Positions 51,575 through 64,000 of a DNA stretch of 64,000 bases are shown here, in pieces. Below the pieces are notes generated by a model. The model saw only the letters and a list, made by a program, of their open reading frames with translations. It was not told the origin of the DNA and searched no databases. The translations under genes and the position numbers were made by a program. The stretch comes from Callaeas wilsoni (taxonomy: Eukaryota; Chordata; Aves; Passeriformes; Callaeidae), in contig VWPU01002099.1 of NCBI GenBank assembly GCA_013398955.1, forward strand, positions 131,913 to 195,912, read 5' to 3'. Position 1 is the first letter of the stretch. Each line of letters opens with the position of its first letter.

Positions 51575-54500
51575 CACCGCCCGAAGGGGTTTCAGTTCAG
51601 TGGTGGGAGAAACAATCCTTGTACATACATTTGTCAATCTGGTCCCATTTATGTCAATTAAAAGTATTGCTTTTGACTTCAAGGGAGTCTAGTCACATTT
51701 GTGTACTGTTCAGAACATGCTCTGGAGACTTTTCAAAAGAAAGGCCTTTTTTTCAGGTAGAGGTTAAAAACACGCACACTAATCATGAACAGTATTTAAA
51801 TAAAGATGGCAATATTCTTTAGATTTGAAGATGCAAGGTATTCAAATGTTCTAATGCAAAACAACAGGTTTCTGATCAATAACATTTTTTGAATGGCTAT
51901 AATTAATCCTCTACATCTGAGAGAAATAAAGAGAAGATCTTTAATCTAGGGCTAATAATTTATACAGGGTTAAACTATAAGTTGTGTGAAAATTTACACA
52001 TTCTCTTTTAGAAAAATCCATAAATTCACATGAAACAGAAGATGCCATGCAGTGAACTGCAGTTTAACAGCAGGGAGTAGGACCCAATGAAATGATGGCT
52101 ACTGACCCACACAGTGACCTTTTTTTACAGTCTCACCAAACAATCACTGCTGATGTCTTACACAAAGGACAGAATAATAACAGATACACTTTAGCCAAGA
52201 TGGTAACCTTCCCTCCTCTTAAAGCTGTTTTCAAGTTTTTCACACTGATGCAATCAAAAAGTTAATAAACAGTGGGCTTTCTTTTTCATGCAAAATAGGA
52301 AATGCCTATAACTTTAATAAAGAAGTTGATTATTAACACTATTTTTTCCCTCTTGACTTAAAACAGAGTACATCATGTGGCATTGCCAAGCATGTAAACT
52401 CAACCTAGGAACTCAGTTAAGTGAGGAACATAGCTTAGGAGTAATATTAAAAACATACAGCGTGATTCACCCTAAAACAAACAAAAAAGTTAAAAATTTT
52501 GTAACAAAAATTTAAAAAGATAGGTGGATGTAGAATGAGATTAAGTTTTGGGTTAGGAAAAGGTATGAAAAATTAGACAATAGGCAGAGCATACAAAGGA
52601 GAGGAAAAAAAAAAAAAACCTGAGTGTTTTTCATTATGTCATTATTTCAGGTTCTTCCTAAAAGAAGAATCAGTCCTGCCAGAAGAAATACATGGTGGGT
52701 TTTTATTCAGAGAAAAAACCCTGTTACAATAGTATCATAACTCTTTTAAGCACGGAAATATGCTAATTAGAATGTGTGCTAACTATGCAAAAATTCTTTC
52801 TGTGATTTCCAAAAAGAGCTATCTCACTAGCACGGAGAGTTTTTAAATTAATCTAAGTACTACAGCATTCTCATTTTGAAGAGGAAACCTTCTATGTCAA
52901 AACATAAGGCTCCATTCTACCTTCATGAAGTATTAGTGGATAGTTTTTTCTGTGTATTAAACGAAATTTTAAAGTTATAAGAGTACAGAGAAATTGTGTG
53001 GTTTTTTTTACACTCACCTGTCATGGTTCAGGAATGGTATCCCTCAATTTAGCACCCCCACTAAACAGAAAACCACAAGCCACTCCCCTTTCCTTCCTGT
53101 GAGACACACAAAGGGTGGAGATTACAGGTTGAGATAAAAAGACTACTGGAAACAGGAAGAAATAACAAGAACATCATTTTTTAAAGATGCCTAAGATCAG
53201 GAAGATTACTTCAATAAAAACTGAGTGTTCAGACCCCTGCTGGCCAAAGTTGTATCCCCTATTAGACATGTCCAGCCTCAAGTAAAGTCAGACTAAGATA
53301 GAAAACTTGAGAAGTTAAAGTCGTTTTGAACGAGAAGTGAATCTCTTTCTTTTTATTTTTAAAGGGTATATATATTTTGCAAGACCCCAGCGTATTACAG
53401 AAATAGCCAGAAACAAACCTTTAACAGCTAATTAACCACAGAACTTTACCCTTTTCAGGAGGACAGAGCATCTGCCGAGCACAAGTAGCTTACAAAGACC
53501 ATGATGAAAATAAAAAATACCCCAGAGTGCAATATGTGGAGAGAAGCCACATCCACTTAAACAAATTAGTATGTATCACTGACAGCTTTGTGGGGTTTTT
53601 TTGAAGAACACTGCACACATGACACACAGCAGCATACACTTTTTTGGGTACCAAATGCCTTCTGCTTCCCCTGACTGGAGCATCAGCAGCACCCAGCCTG
53701 CATCCCAAAAGAGAGCTCAGTACAGGTCTGAGTGCCCAGGGAATTATTGTCTTCATCTAATGAAGCATAACCACTTTCACATCCTGTTTACAGGCACATC
53801 ATGGTGATGCATAGATCTTGCCAAAGGCACAATTATATAGCAACACTCTTTAAAGAAACTCAGATGAAAATATAGGTCTTATAACAAATTGGGCTGCTAT
53901 TTCCTTGTGATTCTTCCACTAACTGATTCAACTAAACATGACAGAGTTTTACTAAAAATATTAAATCTTTATATAAATCTTTACACATTTCTCTCTATTC
54001 AGCTTCATAAATGAAAGAAAGATTTTGATTAATTGTAAGAAGTTACATAAGACAGCTTCTGGTCTCTCTCACACAGGAAGATTACAAACAAGTTGTGTCT
54101 GAGCTTGCACTGTAACCTCCCACCTTTGAGCACCACCCCAGGGACCTGTTCATCAATATAACCATTGCCCTCCTCTGAGCACAAAGGGAGATCAGGGCTA
54201 GCGTGCCACAGGCAGCCTTCTCCTATGATCACTGAACTCAAAATGTTTTAGTCAGACATGAAAGAGGGAAGATGGATAAAAACCAGTCTCCTCAACATTC
54301 ATGGGGAGACTCAGAAGCTGCATGCCATCAGTGCAAGGCAGATGCTGTAATGAAACTGCACAGTTTGTGGCAGAGTCTCAGCCTGATTTTTGATGCAAAA
54401 AACCCCCACTGTCTGGAAAAGAAAATACAGAGATGACCTGAGTTGGTGAAGTCATATTTCCCTTCACATTTTGCCAGGGCAAAGAGGACAATCTGTTTTC

Positions 54501-55551
54501 ACTCCTGATGCAGTCCTATGAACTGAGAGGATAAAAGGTTGTGTAGGATTCAGTGTCATTTTCAACAAGGCAAAGGGATTCAAATTTATCTTCACTCTAC
54601 TTAAGCACAATTTGGCTTGTTAGGAATTCTGAAAAAGTACCAATGACCTGATGAAGCCCACCGTTCATGCTAGGAAATGCATCTTTGTCAAAGCTGGGAC
54701 TTATTCATGGGTGTGCCGATTTCAGTTTATGGGAAGAGAGGGAATCGCTGTGCACTGGCTCTGTGCTAATGTGAAAGAAAACCACCTTAAAAACTAAACT
54801 TTCTGACAACTCACAGAACTTCTGAGAACTTTTCTAACTACACTATGGAAAAAGAATTGAAACCTATGAAAAAGAGTATTTAGAACACGGAGTATTGCCA
54901 ATATGCCTGACACTTTACGCAGTGGGTTCCAGCTTTTCAGAAGGTATATGCATCCCAGATTCCTTCCATCATGGTGAGTAAAGCTGATATTTTCACACAA
55001 CACCCCTTTTTTTTTCCTTTTCAAACAAAGCACATCTATTCAAAACACTGATTAACACCCTCCTTTCAAACAATAAAAAAACCACTACCTGGAAGCAATC
55101 CAGTGTTTTATCTTGTAAACCTATCACCTATTTCATTCTTTGAGCTTCTTTACTCTAAGGCATTTCAGAAGTACTTAGATAAAAGCCTACCCCAGCACAA
55201 AGATGCTACCACAATAAATGGTAGGCAGGCAGCACCAGCATCCACATCTGGGCACCAACACTGCCGCAAGCCCCATGCTCCTTTGTAACGAGGAGCCCGG
55301 GCTGCAGAAGATGATTTCACCAACTGATGTTTTGAATGCTTGAAAATCCTATGGTGACAATTCCAAGCGTAGACTTACTTTATTAATATGCTATTACAAG
55401 CATTTTTATATTCTTTTTCTCTCCATGCAGCCTTACAATCACTTATCAATTGCACCACTCCAGCAGCATGGCCTAGTGCTGTCTCAGTGGGAATTAGTGT
55501 TGATTGCCTCACTGTACATCACCTATGGTAGCTTTTCCTTAAAAGGTTCTC
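51575..55551. other. AT-rich sequence, nothing recognised
   Basis: No gene, RNA gene or transposon is recognised. Simple A runs occur near 52,605-52,618. Frames such as 53,490-53,756 (minus) overlap 53,601-53,807 (plus) and have no known motif. Confidence 0.6.
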
Positions 55552-55605
55552 ACTTAGATCCCGCTGTTTTATAGTCCAACTTAGGTCCTGCTGTTTTGTA
55601 ATTCA
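55552..55605 (+). repeat. Old 27-bp tandem duplication, two diverged copies
   Basis: Copies at 55,552-55,578 and 55,579-55,605 match at 22 of 27 positions with no gap. All five differences are transitions, consistent with an old duplication ageing by point mutation. No gene function is attached. Confidence 0.8.
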
Positions 55606-58600
55606 GATATAGCACACAGAAGGGTTTGGGTCTACCCCAGGATATGTTTTACAGAACTGCACTTAAAACCAACATTCACTTTTATTGAAATCATTCATGC
55701 TCTAAGTTTTAGTCTGCTTGAGTGAAAAAGAATATAACATTTCTACAGTGATGAAATATAGGATCTTTTTCTATGCAGAAAAAAATTAAATGTTGTTCCA
55801 CAATAAAAAAATTCTATTTAAATGCTCGTTCGACTTTTTTCTCTTTGTAAATGTAGAGTACATCTCTTTTCTGAGGTTCAGTATACACAGGGTACATTTT
55901 GTAAAACTTAAGTCTTACCCAAACCATCCACACACAGATTAATGTTACTGAACAGCCTCACTTGGAGAGTGGAGGATTTGCTTTGTTCAACAGGCACCAG
56001 ACTCTGGTATCTTACTTCAAGCATGGCCCTCACTACAGAGAATTAGGAGCTGTGAAAAAAAATCAGAGGGCTATTATCACATTTCTTCCTGTGTTCTTCA
56101 CAGCATTTTACCCAATCCTTTTGAGATCCAAGACATTTTGATCCACAGCCTTCTGCAAGTCAGCTCGACATTTACCAAGGTCTGCATGAGAAAGGTGCTG
56201 TGGCTCTGCCTCTGCTGATCCACCTAGGCACAGCTGGGCCACAGAGCTGCGCTACAGCTGGCCCTGGGAACTCCACGCTGTATTGCTCTCTGCTTCTAGT
56301 GCTATCTAATTCTCTGCCAAGAAAAAGCCATTTGAGGGAAATTTAAATGCCTTCTGCTATTTCTGGCACTGGGAAGGACTGTGAGGCGTTGTTGCATCCA
56401 TCTGCATTTTCAGCATTGAACAGCATGTTGTTTATTCCATGTCAAGCATCAGATTTCCCCAGATGAAAGGCAGGAAATAACCTATGCAGTCACACAGACC
56501 CTTTTAGACTGGGGAAAGTAAAACAAAATCACAATAAGAACTCGGAGAAAAATTATGTTGGGTCACATCTCTTAATAGTTGTCTACAACGAGCTGATCAG
56601 ACTGGCTGCCAGTCTGCTGACAGCAGGAGAGTTACCATAGCAAATTCTATAAAAATAAAGAAAAAAAAACAATTACAGTAACACTGATAAATCCATTAGC
56701 CTCTTACCGATACCTTACACTGAGATACTTGATGAAGGCACTGTCACAGCCAGAAAGATTTTCTATCTGAAATAATGCATTAACTAATTCATGAGATGCA
56801 ATGCAAGTGGACATTGCTTTTGCTAACTCATAAAACTTCACCAAATCTATGACTGTATTTCAGCTCCTAACTTCTGGGTGACTGCTTCTCATATATTTTA
56901 ACGTTTTGCAAAACCTTATTTTCCAAAATCCTGAACTTCTACACAAAACATCAATATAGGGGCACTTACATTAAATTAGACTTTCTAGTCTCCAGTTAGT
57001 AGATCATACTCTATGGATTCAAAATTAAACTCATGATACATGTTTTAGTTTCCTGCCTAGGAAACCAGAAAGAAATCCTTGGACACTAAGTAGCCAATAT
57101 CCTACTACTTGAATCTGAAGGAGCTGCTATCTAACATACATTTAATTTACACATTTAGAGATCATATACATGCAACTCATGTTTTGTGCATATGTGTGTG
57201 TGCATATACACAGAACATACGTATGCAGTAAATGTCAGCTCAGTGCACAACCTACTTACATACAGAAATATATGTTACTGCTCCTTTCCATTTATTAAGC
57301 CACATTCATGAAACTCCAGAGCCTAAAAAGAACTAGTCTGGGCCTCATGCAGAGATGGATGAGCCAAAATCCATTCAACCACTTCACCCTCTGTCATGTC
57401 TCCCTTCATTGACACATAAACAGGGAGGATGTATCCAAGCAAAGTGGCACATTACTAATTGCACCGTCTTCATTAATACTGCATTATGTGTCTCTGTGCT
57501 GTAGGGAATTGACAATGCAAAAAAGATGTCAAGAGCTTATCACAATGTACATTTAAATATTTGGTCCAATTTTTAACATGAACATACTAGCAGTCTCTGC
57601 TTCAACAGTCCAAACTGGAGAAAAGGTCGTTTATCAGCTGCTAACCAGGAACAAAAGGCAAATAGCCTTAATTTCCCAAACAGATCTATTTGCATCTTTC
57701 CTGTGCCCCTTGGATAATTAGGCATCACTGCAGAAGAAGAAATCTTCACTGTGCTACAGAGATATCAGTCTGTAAACAGAGCACTTCCATTTGTAAAAAA
57801 GTCTAAACAAAAAGGCAGATAAGGAGAGGTCTTTACCAGAGTCACACAGAACTCTAGGAAAATCACTGCATAAGGACCAGCCAGAAGGAAGATTTCTAGA
57901 CAGGAAATACCAAAATAAATAAAGGCATCTTTTTGCCCAAGAGTAAGAGGAAGACTGCATCTTATATTTGGTTTACTTGTAACTGTTTAAAAATATCTAA
58001 ATAAACATCCAACCTCAGAGTGGCAATAGTGTGCTCCCACAATTAACATGGATTTAAATGAAAACATTTGTGGATCGTTTTCACAAGGGCAAGAGATCAG
58101 GATTAAATAAAGAGGTATTGCAGCAACTGTGAGTGCTGCAGAGCCTGCAAAGGATCACTCATTTCAGCAAGTGCAAGATAGCAAGTTCCTCGCCCATATA
58201 CTGATTTAACACTTTTCATATCCAAGCAAAGCTTTATGTTTTTAGCAACGAATAACTGCAAACAGGACAAATACAAGGAGAACATGCAGAATCTCTTTTG
58301 TTCTTCCCATCTTTCTCTGCTTCTCTTGGAGACTAAGAATTCGGCACTTGAGCACTGGCAGAACACATACTATTACAAGTAACATGTACAAGTGTGACCA
58401 GCCACAATGAACCAAATGAATAACTATACAACTGAGTACAGTGTTCTCCATCCAAGTTTAACTCTACAGCTGTCTCAAAACAGAACCAGCTGCCCCCAGA
58501 ACAGAGACAAAAAGCTTTCCCAGAGTCAGGAATGGATATTTTTCTGCCTGTACTTCAAGCCTTTCTTCCACTTTGCCCCTTTGTGAGAAGCCTCACTGAG

Positions 58601-59654
58601 CACTTCTTACACAGAACTGAGATTCCAGATGGCATCCTACTGTAATTTGGGTAATATTTTAGTCAGAACTACAGTCATTAATAATTAGAAATTAATAACT
58701 CAAGGGACATATTGTCCTGAGAAACCTCTCAAAGCTATCTTTTAATCTTGTAATTAAAGTTCAAACACTTTCTGTCATGTAAAAATCTATGCATTCTAAG
58801 AAATATTTCAGTCATTAGTGTATAATTTCATTCATTTACAGACAGCAGTATACTAATTAAAGTCAGCATGGAATTTGGAGATGACCTAGTAGATTTTTTG
58901 CTTCCTCTTCACTTATCTCTGATGGTTATCTTTTATGCTGCTAAGATGCAAATACAGATTAATGTAATTAAAATAAAGTTTCCTAAAACCTGCTTATTTT
59001 CACTGAGTTGTTTTGAGACGAAGTTAACTTTCTTCATAGCAGCCTGTGTAATCTGTTCTCTGCAGTGGAAGGTGAAACAGTGTTTGTACCACACCAACAT
59101 TTTGGCTATAGCTGAACAGTTCTTGCCGAGGCAAGAGCCAAGGCTTTCTCTCCAGCCTCACACACACACAGAGGCCAGCAGGTTAGGGGTGGGCAAAAGG
59201 CTAGAAGGGGGCACAGCTGGGACAGCTGCCTCCAGTGACTGAACAGACATTCCATTCCATACAATGCCATGCTTAGCAATAAAATCTCAGAGAAATAGAT
59301 AGGATGCGGGGACATTGATGATGGCATTTGTCTTCCCAAGAAGTCATTACACATGTTTGATAGGAGAGGGAGAGATGGTTAGGGCAGGAGTTTTGCTGCT
59401 GGCTGGGGTCAGCCCACCACATCACTCTTTCTGAATATTTTCTGTAGCTATTATCCATCTTGCTTCCTGTGCATTTCACTCACTGCATTCAAATCACCAC
59501 TTAAGTGATCCGGCAGGAGCAATACCCTGCATACCTTCCTCAGTGAAAACAAGCCACCTCTTCTTTCAAGTTGACCTTGGTAACCAAGCAAAGTCATCAA
59601 AATCTCAAAACTAAGCAAATAATCTGGAACAAGGAATAAATTTAATTTGATATA
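55606..59654. other. About 4 kb without recognised genes
   Basis: A G+C-richer patch at 56,140-56,400 has no open frame of note. The 124-codon plus frame at 58,868-59,242 has no recognised domain and partly overlaps a minus frame (59,106-59,354). No transposon or RNA gene is seen. Confidence 0.6.
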
Positions 59655-59998
59655 CAGAGTCATAGAATATTCTGTGTTGGAAGGGTAATCCACAAGGATT
59701 ATCACAAAATCCAACTCCTGCCCTGCACAGGAGAGCCCCAAAAATCACACCATGTGCCTGAGAGTATTGTCCAAACCCTTCCTGAGCTCTGTTAGGCTTA
59801 GTGACGTGACCACTTCCCTGAGGAGCCTGTTCCAGTGCCCTATTTTTCTCTGGGTAAAAAAAAAAAATTTCCTTATATCCAACCTAAACCTCCCCTGACA
59901 CAACTTCATGCCATCCCCCTATCTCTGGTCACCACAGAGAAGAGATCAGTCCTGCCCCTCTGCTTCCCCCTGTGAGGAAGCTATAGACCACTTTATAT
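59655..59998 (-). mobile_element. CR1 LINE 3' end, 5'-truncated, minus orientation
   Basis: This is the best-preserved transposon in the window. From the plus-strand left edge it reads gagtcatagaatattctgtg, ttggaagggtaatcc, ggagcctgttccag and tatccaacctaaacctcccc, then a gagatcagtcctgcccctct stretch and a final gcttccccctgtgagg. This is the reverse complement of the last 350 bases or so of an avian CR1, including its ATTCTATG-like 3' terminus at the left. Only the 3' untranslated region and tail remain; the reverse-transcriptase part is absent through 5' truncation, as is usual for CR1. An 11-12 nt A run at about 59,858-59,869 is a local expansion. The copy is inactive. Open frames across it are by-products. 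Confidence 0.92.
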
Positions 59999-62900
59999 AG
60001 ATAAATACAGACAAAATGTTTTCCAAATATTGAGCTTTGAGGGTTTTTGTTTTTAAACAAATATTACATGAGAAAATCATGTGTTTTTATTGAGTGTACC
60101 AATATCACCCTGCAATTTTGGTGCAAACTGATCAAATTCTCCTGCTGATCCCCAACTGATCAATATTTACTAGAAGAGTATGAAGAACAACTGAACAATT
60201 TCAGTAGTACTAAATAATTTCAAGGACTACTGAAGAATGTTCTTCTACATAGACAAGGCTTTCACAGTACAACTGCTTAATATTCCAGAAATACGTATGC
60301 AGTGATAATTCTGTTTAAACATTTACCTAAGTAAGGCCCCTGCTCCATCAGAGCACAATACATTTGGAAACAAAGCTTCTCACATGATAATAGTCTGCTT
60401 CTGCCCTACATCCATCTGGCACAGGAACAACACCTTTCTTTATAGACAAGGCACCCAAGTAAGTAGGCAAGATCTTGAACCTCAGTGCCCAGCCGTGTAA
60501 TTTTGATAGGCAGGCTAAGGAGGGAGCAACCAATTTCCATCTGTACACAAGCAAACAGGCAGAAGAGAGCAGAATGTTCATAACTAAGCAGAATGTGCCA
60601 AATATTGAGCTATCATTAGTTGAAAGCAAATCTTCAAATGCTTTGAAATCCCAAGCCTTCCCCCTCAATAGCTGCAAATAAGCCATTTTCTCCCAGTTCC
60701 ACACCAAACCCAACACCAGTGAAAAATCCTTACCTGTGTTTCAACAGCCAGAGTTACAAATACTCACAGAAAGAAGTGGTATTAATATAAAGTCCTTGTG
60801 CAAAGCAAATAAGTGGGTCTGAAACTATTTAACCACCAAACATGCAACTATTAATTATTAAGGAAAACTGACAACACAGGAAATGTTTCTTTGAAATTGA
60901 AGTGAGGTACTAGAAAAGAAGTTGTGCAAAACAAATGGTTTGATCAGTCTTTGCCATTGTGGTTCAGTTTTTCTCCTCTGTACTTCAGGTCTCAAAGCCT
61001 AAACAAAGAATAACAAAACCTATTTGATGGGTTCCCATCAGAGAAAGACAGTATAAGAGCTACAGAAATACTTGTAAATAGCATTGCCCGTTATTGTTCT
61101 CTATCAGTATATAGCACACCATGCTAAATCCAATGCATGTGAACAATAGAGTGGATTCAATTTCCATGCAAAAAAACACAATTCATTATGCTGACTGCAA
61201 ACTGTATGGCATGGAGGGGAGCAGGAATCAATGAAAAGCAGGGTTGTTTGATTATATGCACAGATTTAACTGCTGACATAAATATGTACTCTTCAAAATC
61301 AGGTGTACAAAAGGCTTTCATGAATCTTTCTTTTAGTGACTAATAACAATAAAAGTGACAGTGTCTGGCTACATATAGATTATAAAGGAGCAACTATAAA
61401 CACTAACATCTCAAGAGCAAAGAAAAGAGTTTCAGTCTCTTTACTAGCAAGGAACACAGGAAAATAAAATTACAAAGATCTTCACATAACCGAACTGTAT
61501 TACACTTGATGGCAATAGCTTCCACCTTTACCATATTTTCAACAGTCCCCAGAAGCAAGGAGAGCAGTGGTGGCCTAATCCCTTAAATATGGAACAGAGA
61601 CAAGTAACAGACACTTGTCTTTGGCATACATTTATTGCTGCAGTAACGTAATAGATGACACCACAGAAACCGTAAAGTTGCAAGATCTCCTCTAGGAAAT
61701 AATCCGTAGTGCCATAGGAAAACTCATTCACAGTAAATTATTTACATCACTGTTATTCTTAGAGCCCCCAAATGCCACTAGTTCAGGCATATGCAAAAGT
61801 GCATAACTGGACTCTGATTCAGCTGGTGAATGGTGGAAAGGGGGTAGTAACTGCTATATGGCCTTTTCCCAGTGAAAAAGATTCTTCATCCTTTAAAAAA
61901 AAAAAACTAAAAATAACTCATTCTCTTCCAGCATATCCACTCCTGCATAGACAGAGTTTCCAATTGAAATTTCTGCAGTCTAAATAATATCTCACATCTT
62001 CCATCCTAGTCTTACAATCTGCAGCAGAGATATGAAGACAACAAACCAGAAGAGTGCAGACAAAAATCCCAAATTCTGCATTTATCAAATATCACCCCTA
62101 CTCTTCTTTTGTCCTTCATGTGAAGAATAGTAAAAAGCCCACACTAATAAAATTATAAACATTTGCTTGGAAGTATGAGGTGGAGGGGGTAAATATAGCT
62201 TCACGTTTTTTCATAATGTCTGCCTCCCAAACAGGAACAGGGACTCCTCACTAAAGTGCAGAGATTATTATTTTTTAATCATTATTTTTATCATTATTTT
62301 GCAAGCAGAGACAAAGAAACATATTGAAAAGGTTACTTTCGAGGCTGGTCCCTTTTGGAAGAACAAAACCATTACTTGACCAGAAAACTCAGTGTCTCAT
62401 TCACATTTCCTAAAGTTTTGTATCTAATAGTGAAAAAGCTTCCCTCCCATTAAAATCGGAATAAAACCAAATTAAGTAAACCAGTCATGGATGTGTTTTC
62501 AGATTGGCTTCAGCTCTACAGAGACACATCAAAAGTGAAGAGGCCATGCAGAATAGTGATGTATTGAGAAATTTCCAGTAATAAATAATACCACAATTCT
62601 TTGATTTTGAGGCATTCCTAGACGAGCAACTGACAAGACCTGACAAATACCTTGTTCAAACCAAAGGGATTTCTAGGCTAAACCAGATCTGGCCTAAATC
62701 CTGACTACAGCTCTGCTTCTTAGGGTCCTTGGGTCTAATCCTTTGCATATTTTATCTTTGTTGGCTCAGATTTGCTGGCAGTTTGCTGCTTTGTTCTGGT
62801 TTTAAAAGACTCTGAAGAAGGAACAAACACTAATTAGAACATTTACAGTGGAACAGGTTAAAGTTTTCACCTGGAAGATATCCAAGACATAGTGGGATTA

Positions 62901-64000
62901 GTTTCTAGATAAAGCAGCTGAAATTAAAATCTTGGCCTTTCAAAACTGAAAATGGGAAACTTCTATGCAATTTTGTTGTGCAGTATGACCAAAACACCCC
63001 AGTCTTGTTCTAACGTGGAGGAAAAAATTGGACAAAACCTGTAATCCCTAAAAACTGCTCAGAATCAGAACTGTTCTCTCTGTTCATTTTTCATAAAATA
63101 CTCAATAAGATACTCAATACACCATAGTGTATGAAATTAAACTGTTTTATTATAATTTTGAGGGGGAAAAAATGAAGAAACCTACTAAATCATTACTTAG
63201 ACACTTGTTTTTCACTGCAAGTACAGAAATCAAAAGTTACTTTCAAGAGCTCTTAAATTTTAAATCCTTCAATAACATTTTGAAGTAGAACCTCCAGGAC
63301 TACATTGCTTGATCTCATCTGAAACTGTGACACCAGCATGTTTTGAGGATGTAGCAGAGCTGGGCTCACTCTAGCACACAGATGTTCTTATGCCAGAGAC
63401 ATCACCAGACTCATGTGCTCTAACAAAATAAGGATGAAAGGAAGTATTACCTTGGGACCTTCCTTTGTTTCTTCATGCTTTACCAAGATATCTTCCTCTA
63501 TAATTTGCATAAAACTAATTATGGGCTTTTTGAAGTAAAAGATCTTTTTGAATCAGGTCTTATGGGCTTTGCCATATATGCATTTTTTCAAACTCTAAGC
63601 CAGGCTCCACATTAGCTCAGTCACCCCTTAAACATAATTACCTAACAATCTAGAAAAGTACCAACTATATGCAATAAAAGTACAAGCATAAGAAATATTA
63701 TTACTTCTAAACACAAATCAAATACCAGTGTTAACTCCTCATAGTGCTGAAATAGTATGTGTAAGGAAAGAATTATATATTCCTTAAAAATTACTGTCCT
63801 CATTAATTAAATCCTCCAGATGTATTTCACAGACCTTGTCTGTCCCTAACCATCTTCTTTTATGTTCCTTAATGCAACATTGCCAGATAGTCAGAGTTTC
63901 CAGTGGGGACACTGGCATGCTTTTGTACCTAATGTACCAAACCAAATGCCCATCAGAGATTCACAAATCCCATGGAGGGGCTTACATTTGAAAATCAAAC
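59999..64000. other. About 4 kb of AT-rich sequence without genes
   Basis: No gene, RNA gene or transposon is recognised. Open frames reach 122 codons (60,348-60,716, minus) and overlap a plus-strand frame at 60,475-60,681, so they are treated as chance. An A12 run lies near 61,894-61,905. Confidence 0.6.

Noticed and set aside
59451..59741. 96-codon minus-strand frame over the CR1 tail
   Set aside because: It crosses from unique sequence into CR1 3' untranslated sequence and has no coding meaning.

Overview
The window looks like nuclear DNA from a bird. It is AT-rich, CpG-poor and sparse in repeats. Its recognisable interspersed repeats are 5'-truncated CR1 LINE fragments, with the 3' tail typical of avian CR1, and ERVL-type LTR remnants of the kind common in avian genomes. 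No bacterial-style operons, CRISPR arrays, rRNA or tRNA genes are visible. The species, and whether this is intergenic DNA or a long intron, cannot be told from the sequence.

I find no intact protein-coding gene. The open frames of 60 to 138 codons are scattered over both strands, often overlap each other, lack family motifs and are about what stop-codon frequency predicts for 64 kb. The best candidate for former coding sequence is a minus-strand stretch at about 45,260-46,121. Two adjoining frames there read as protein-like and are broken by one frame change and six in-frame stops. I could not identify it.

Layout: 1-12.5 kb is AT-rich unique sequence with one probable LTR remnant (1,130-1,460), a pure A24 run (4,430-4,453) and an AT-rich hairpin (5,540-5,568). 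12.5-23.1 kb holds three unusually good inverted repeats, the most striking a perfect 21-bp hairpin at 16,253-16,302, plus a minus-oriented LTR remnant (19,417-19,842) beside a G+C-richer block of unknown origin (18,414-19,416). 29-36 kb holds a 30-bp tandem duplication, two CR1 fragments (29,998-30,055 and 32,979-33,305) and a 50-bp direct repeat present at 33,358 and 35,460 with one mismatch. 40-46.2 kb holds a segment that retains CpGs and the decayed coding-like region. 51.5 kb holds a probable ancient palindromic repeat, 55.5 kb an old tandem duplication, and 59.65-60.0 kb the best-preserved CR1 tail.

No set of genes working together can be described. The main interest is in local structures (hairpins, the dispersed 50-mer) and in the decayed coding-like region.
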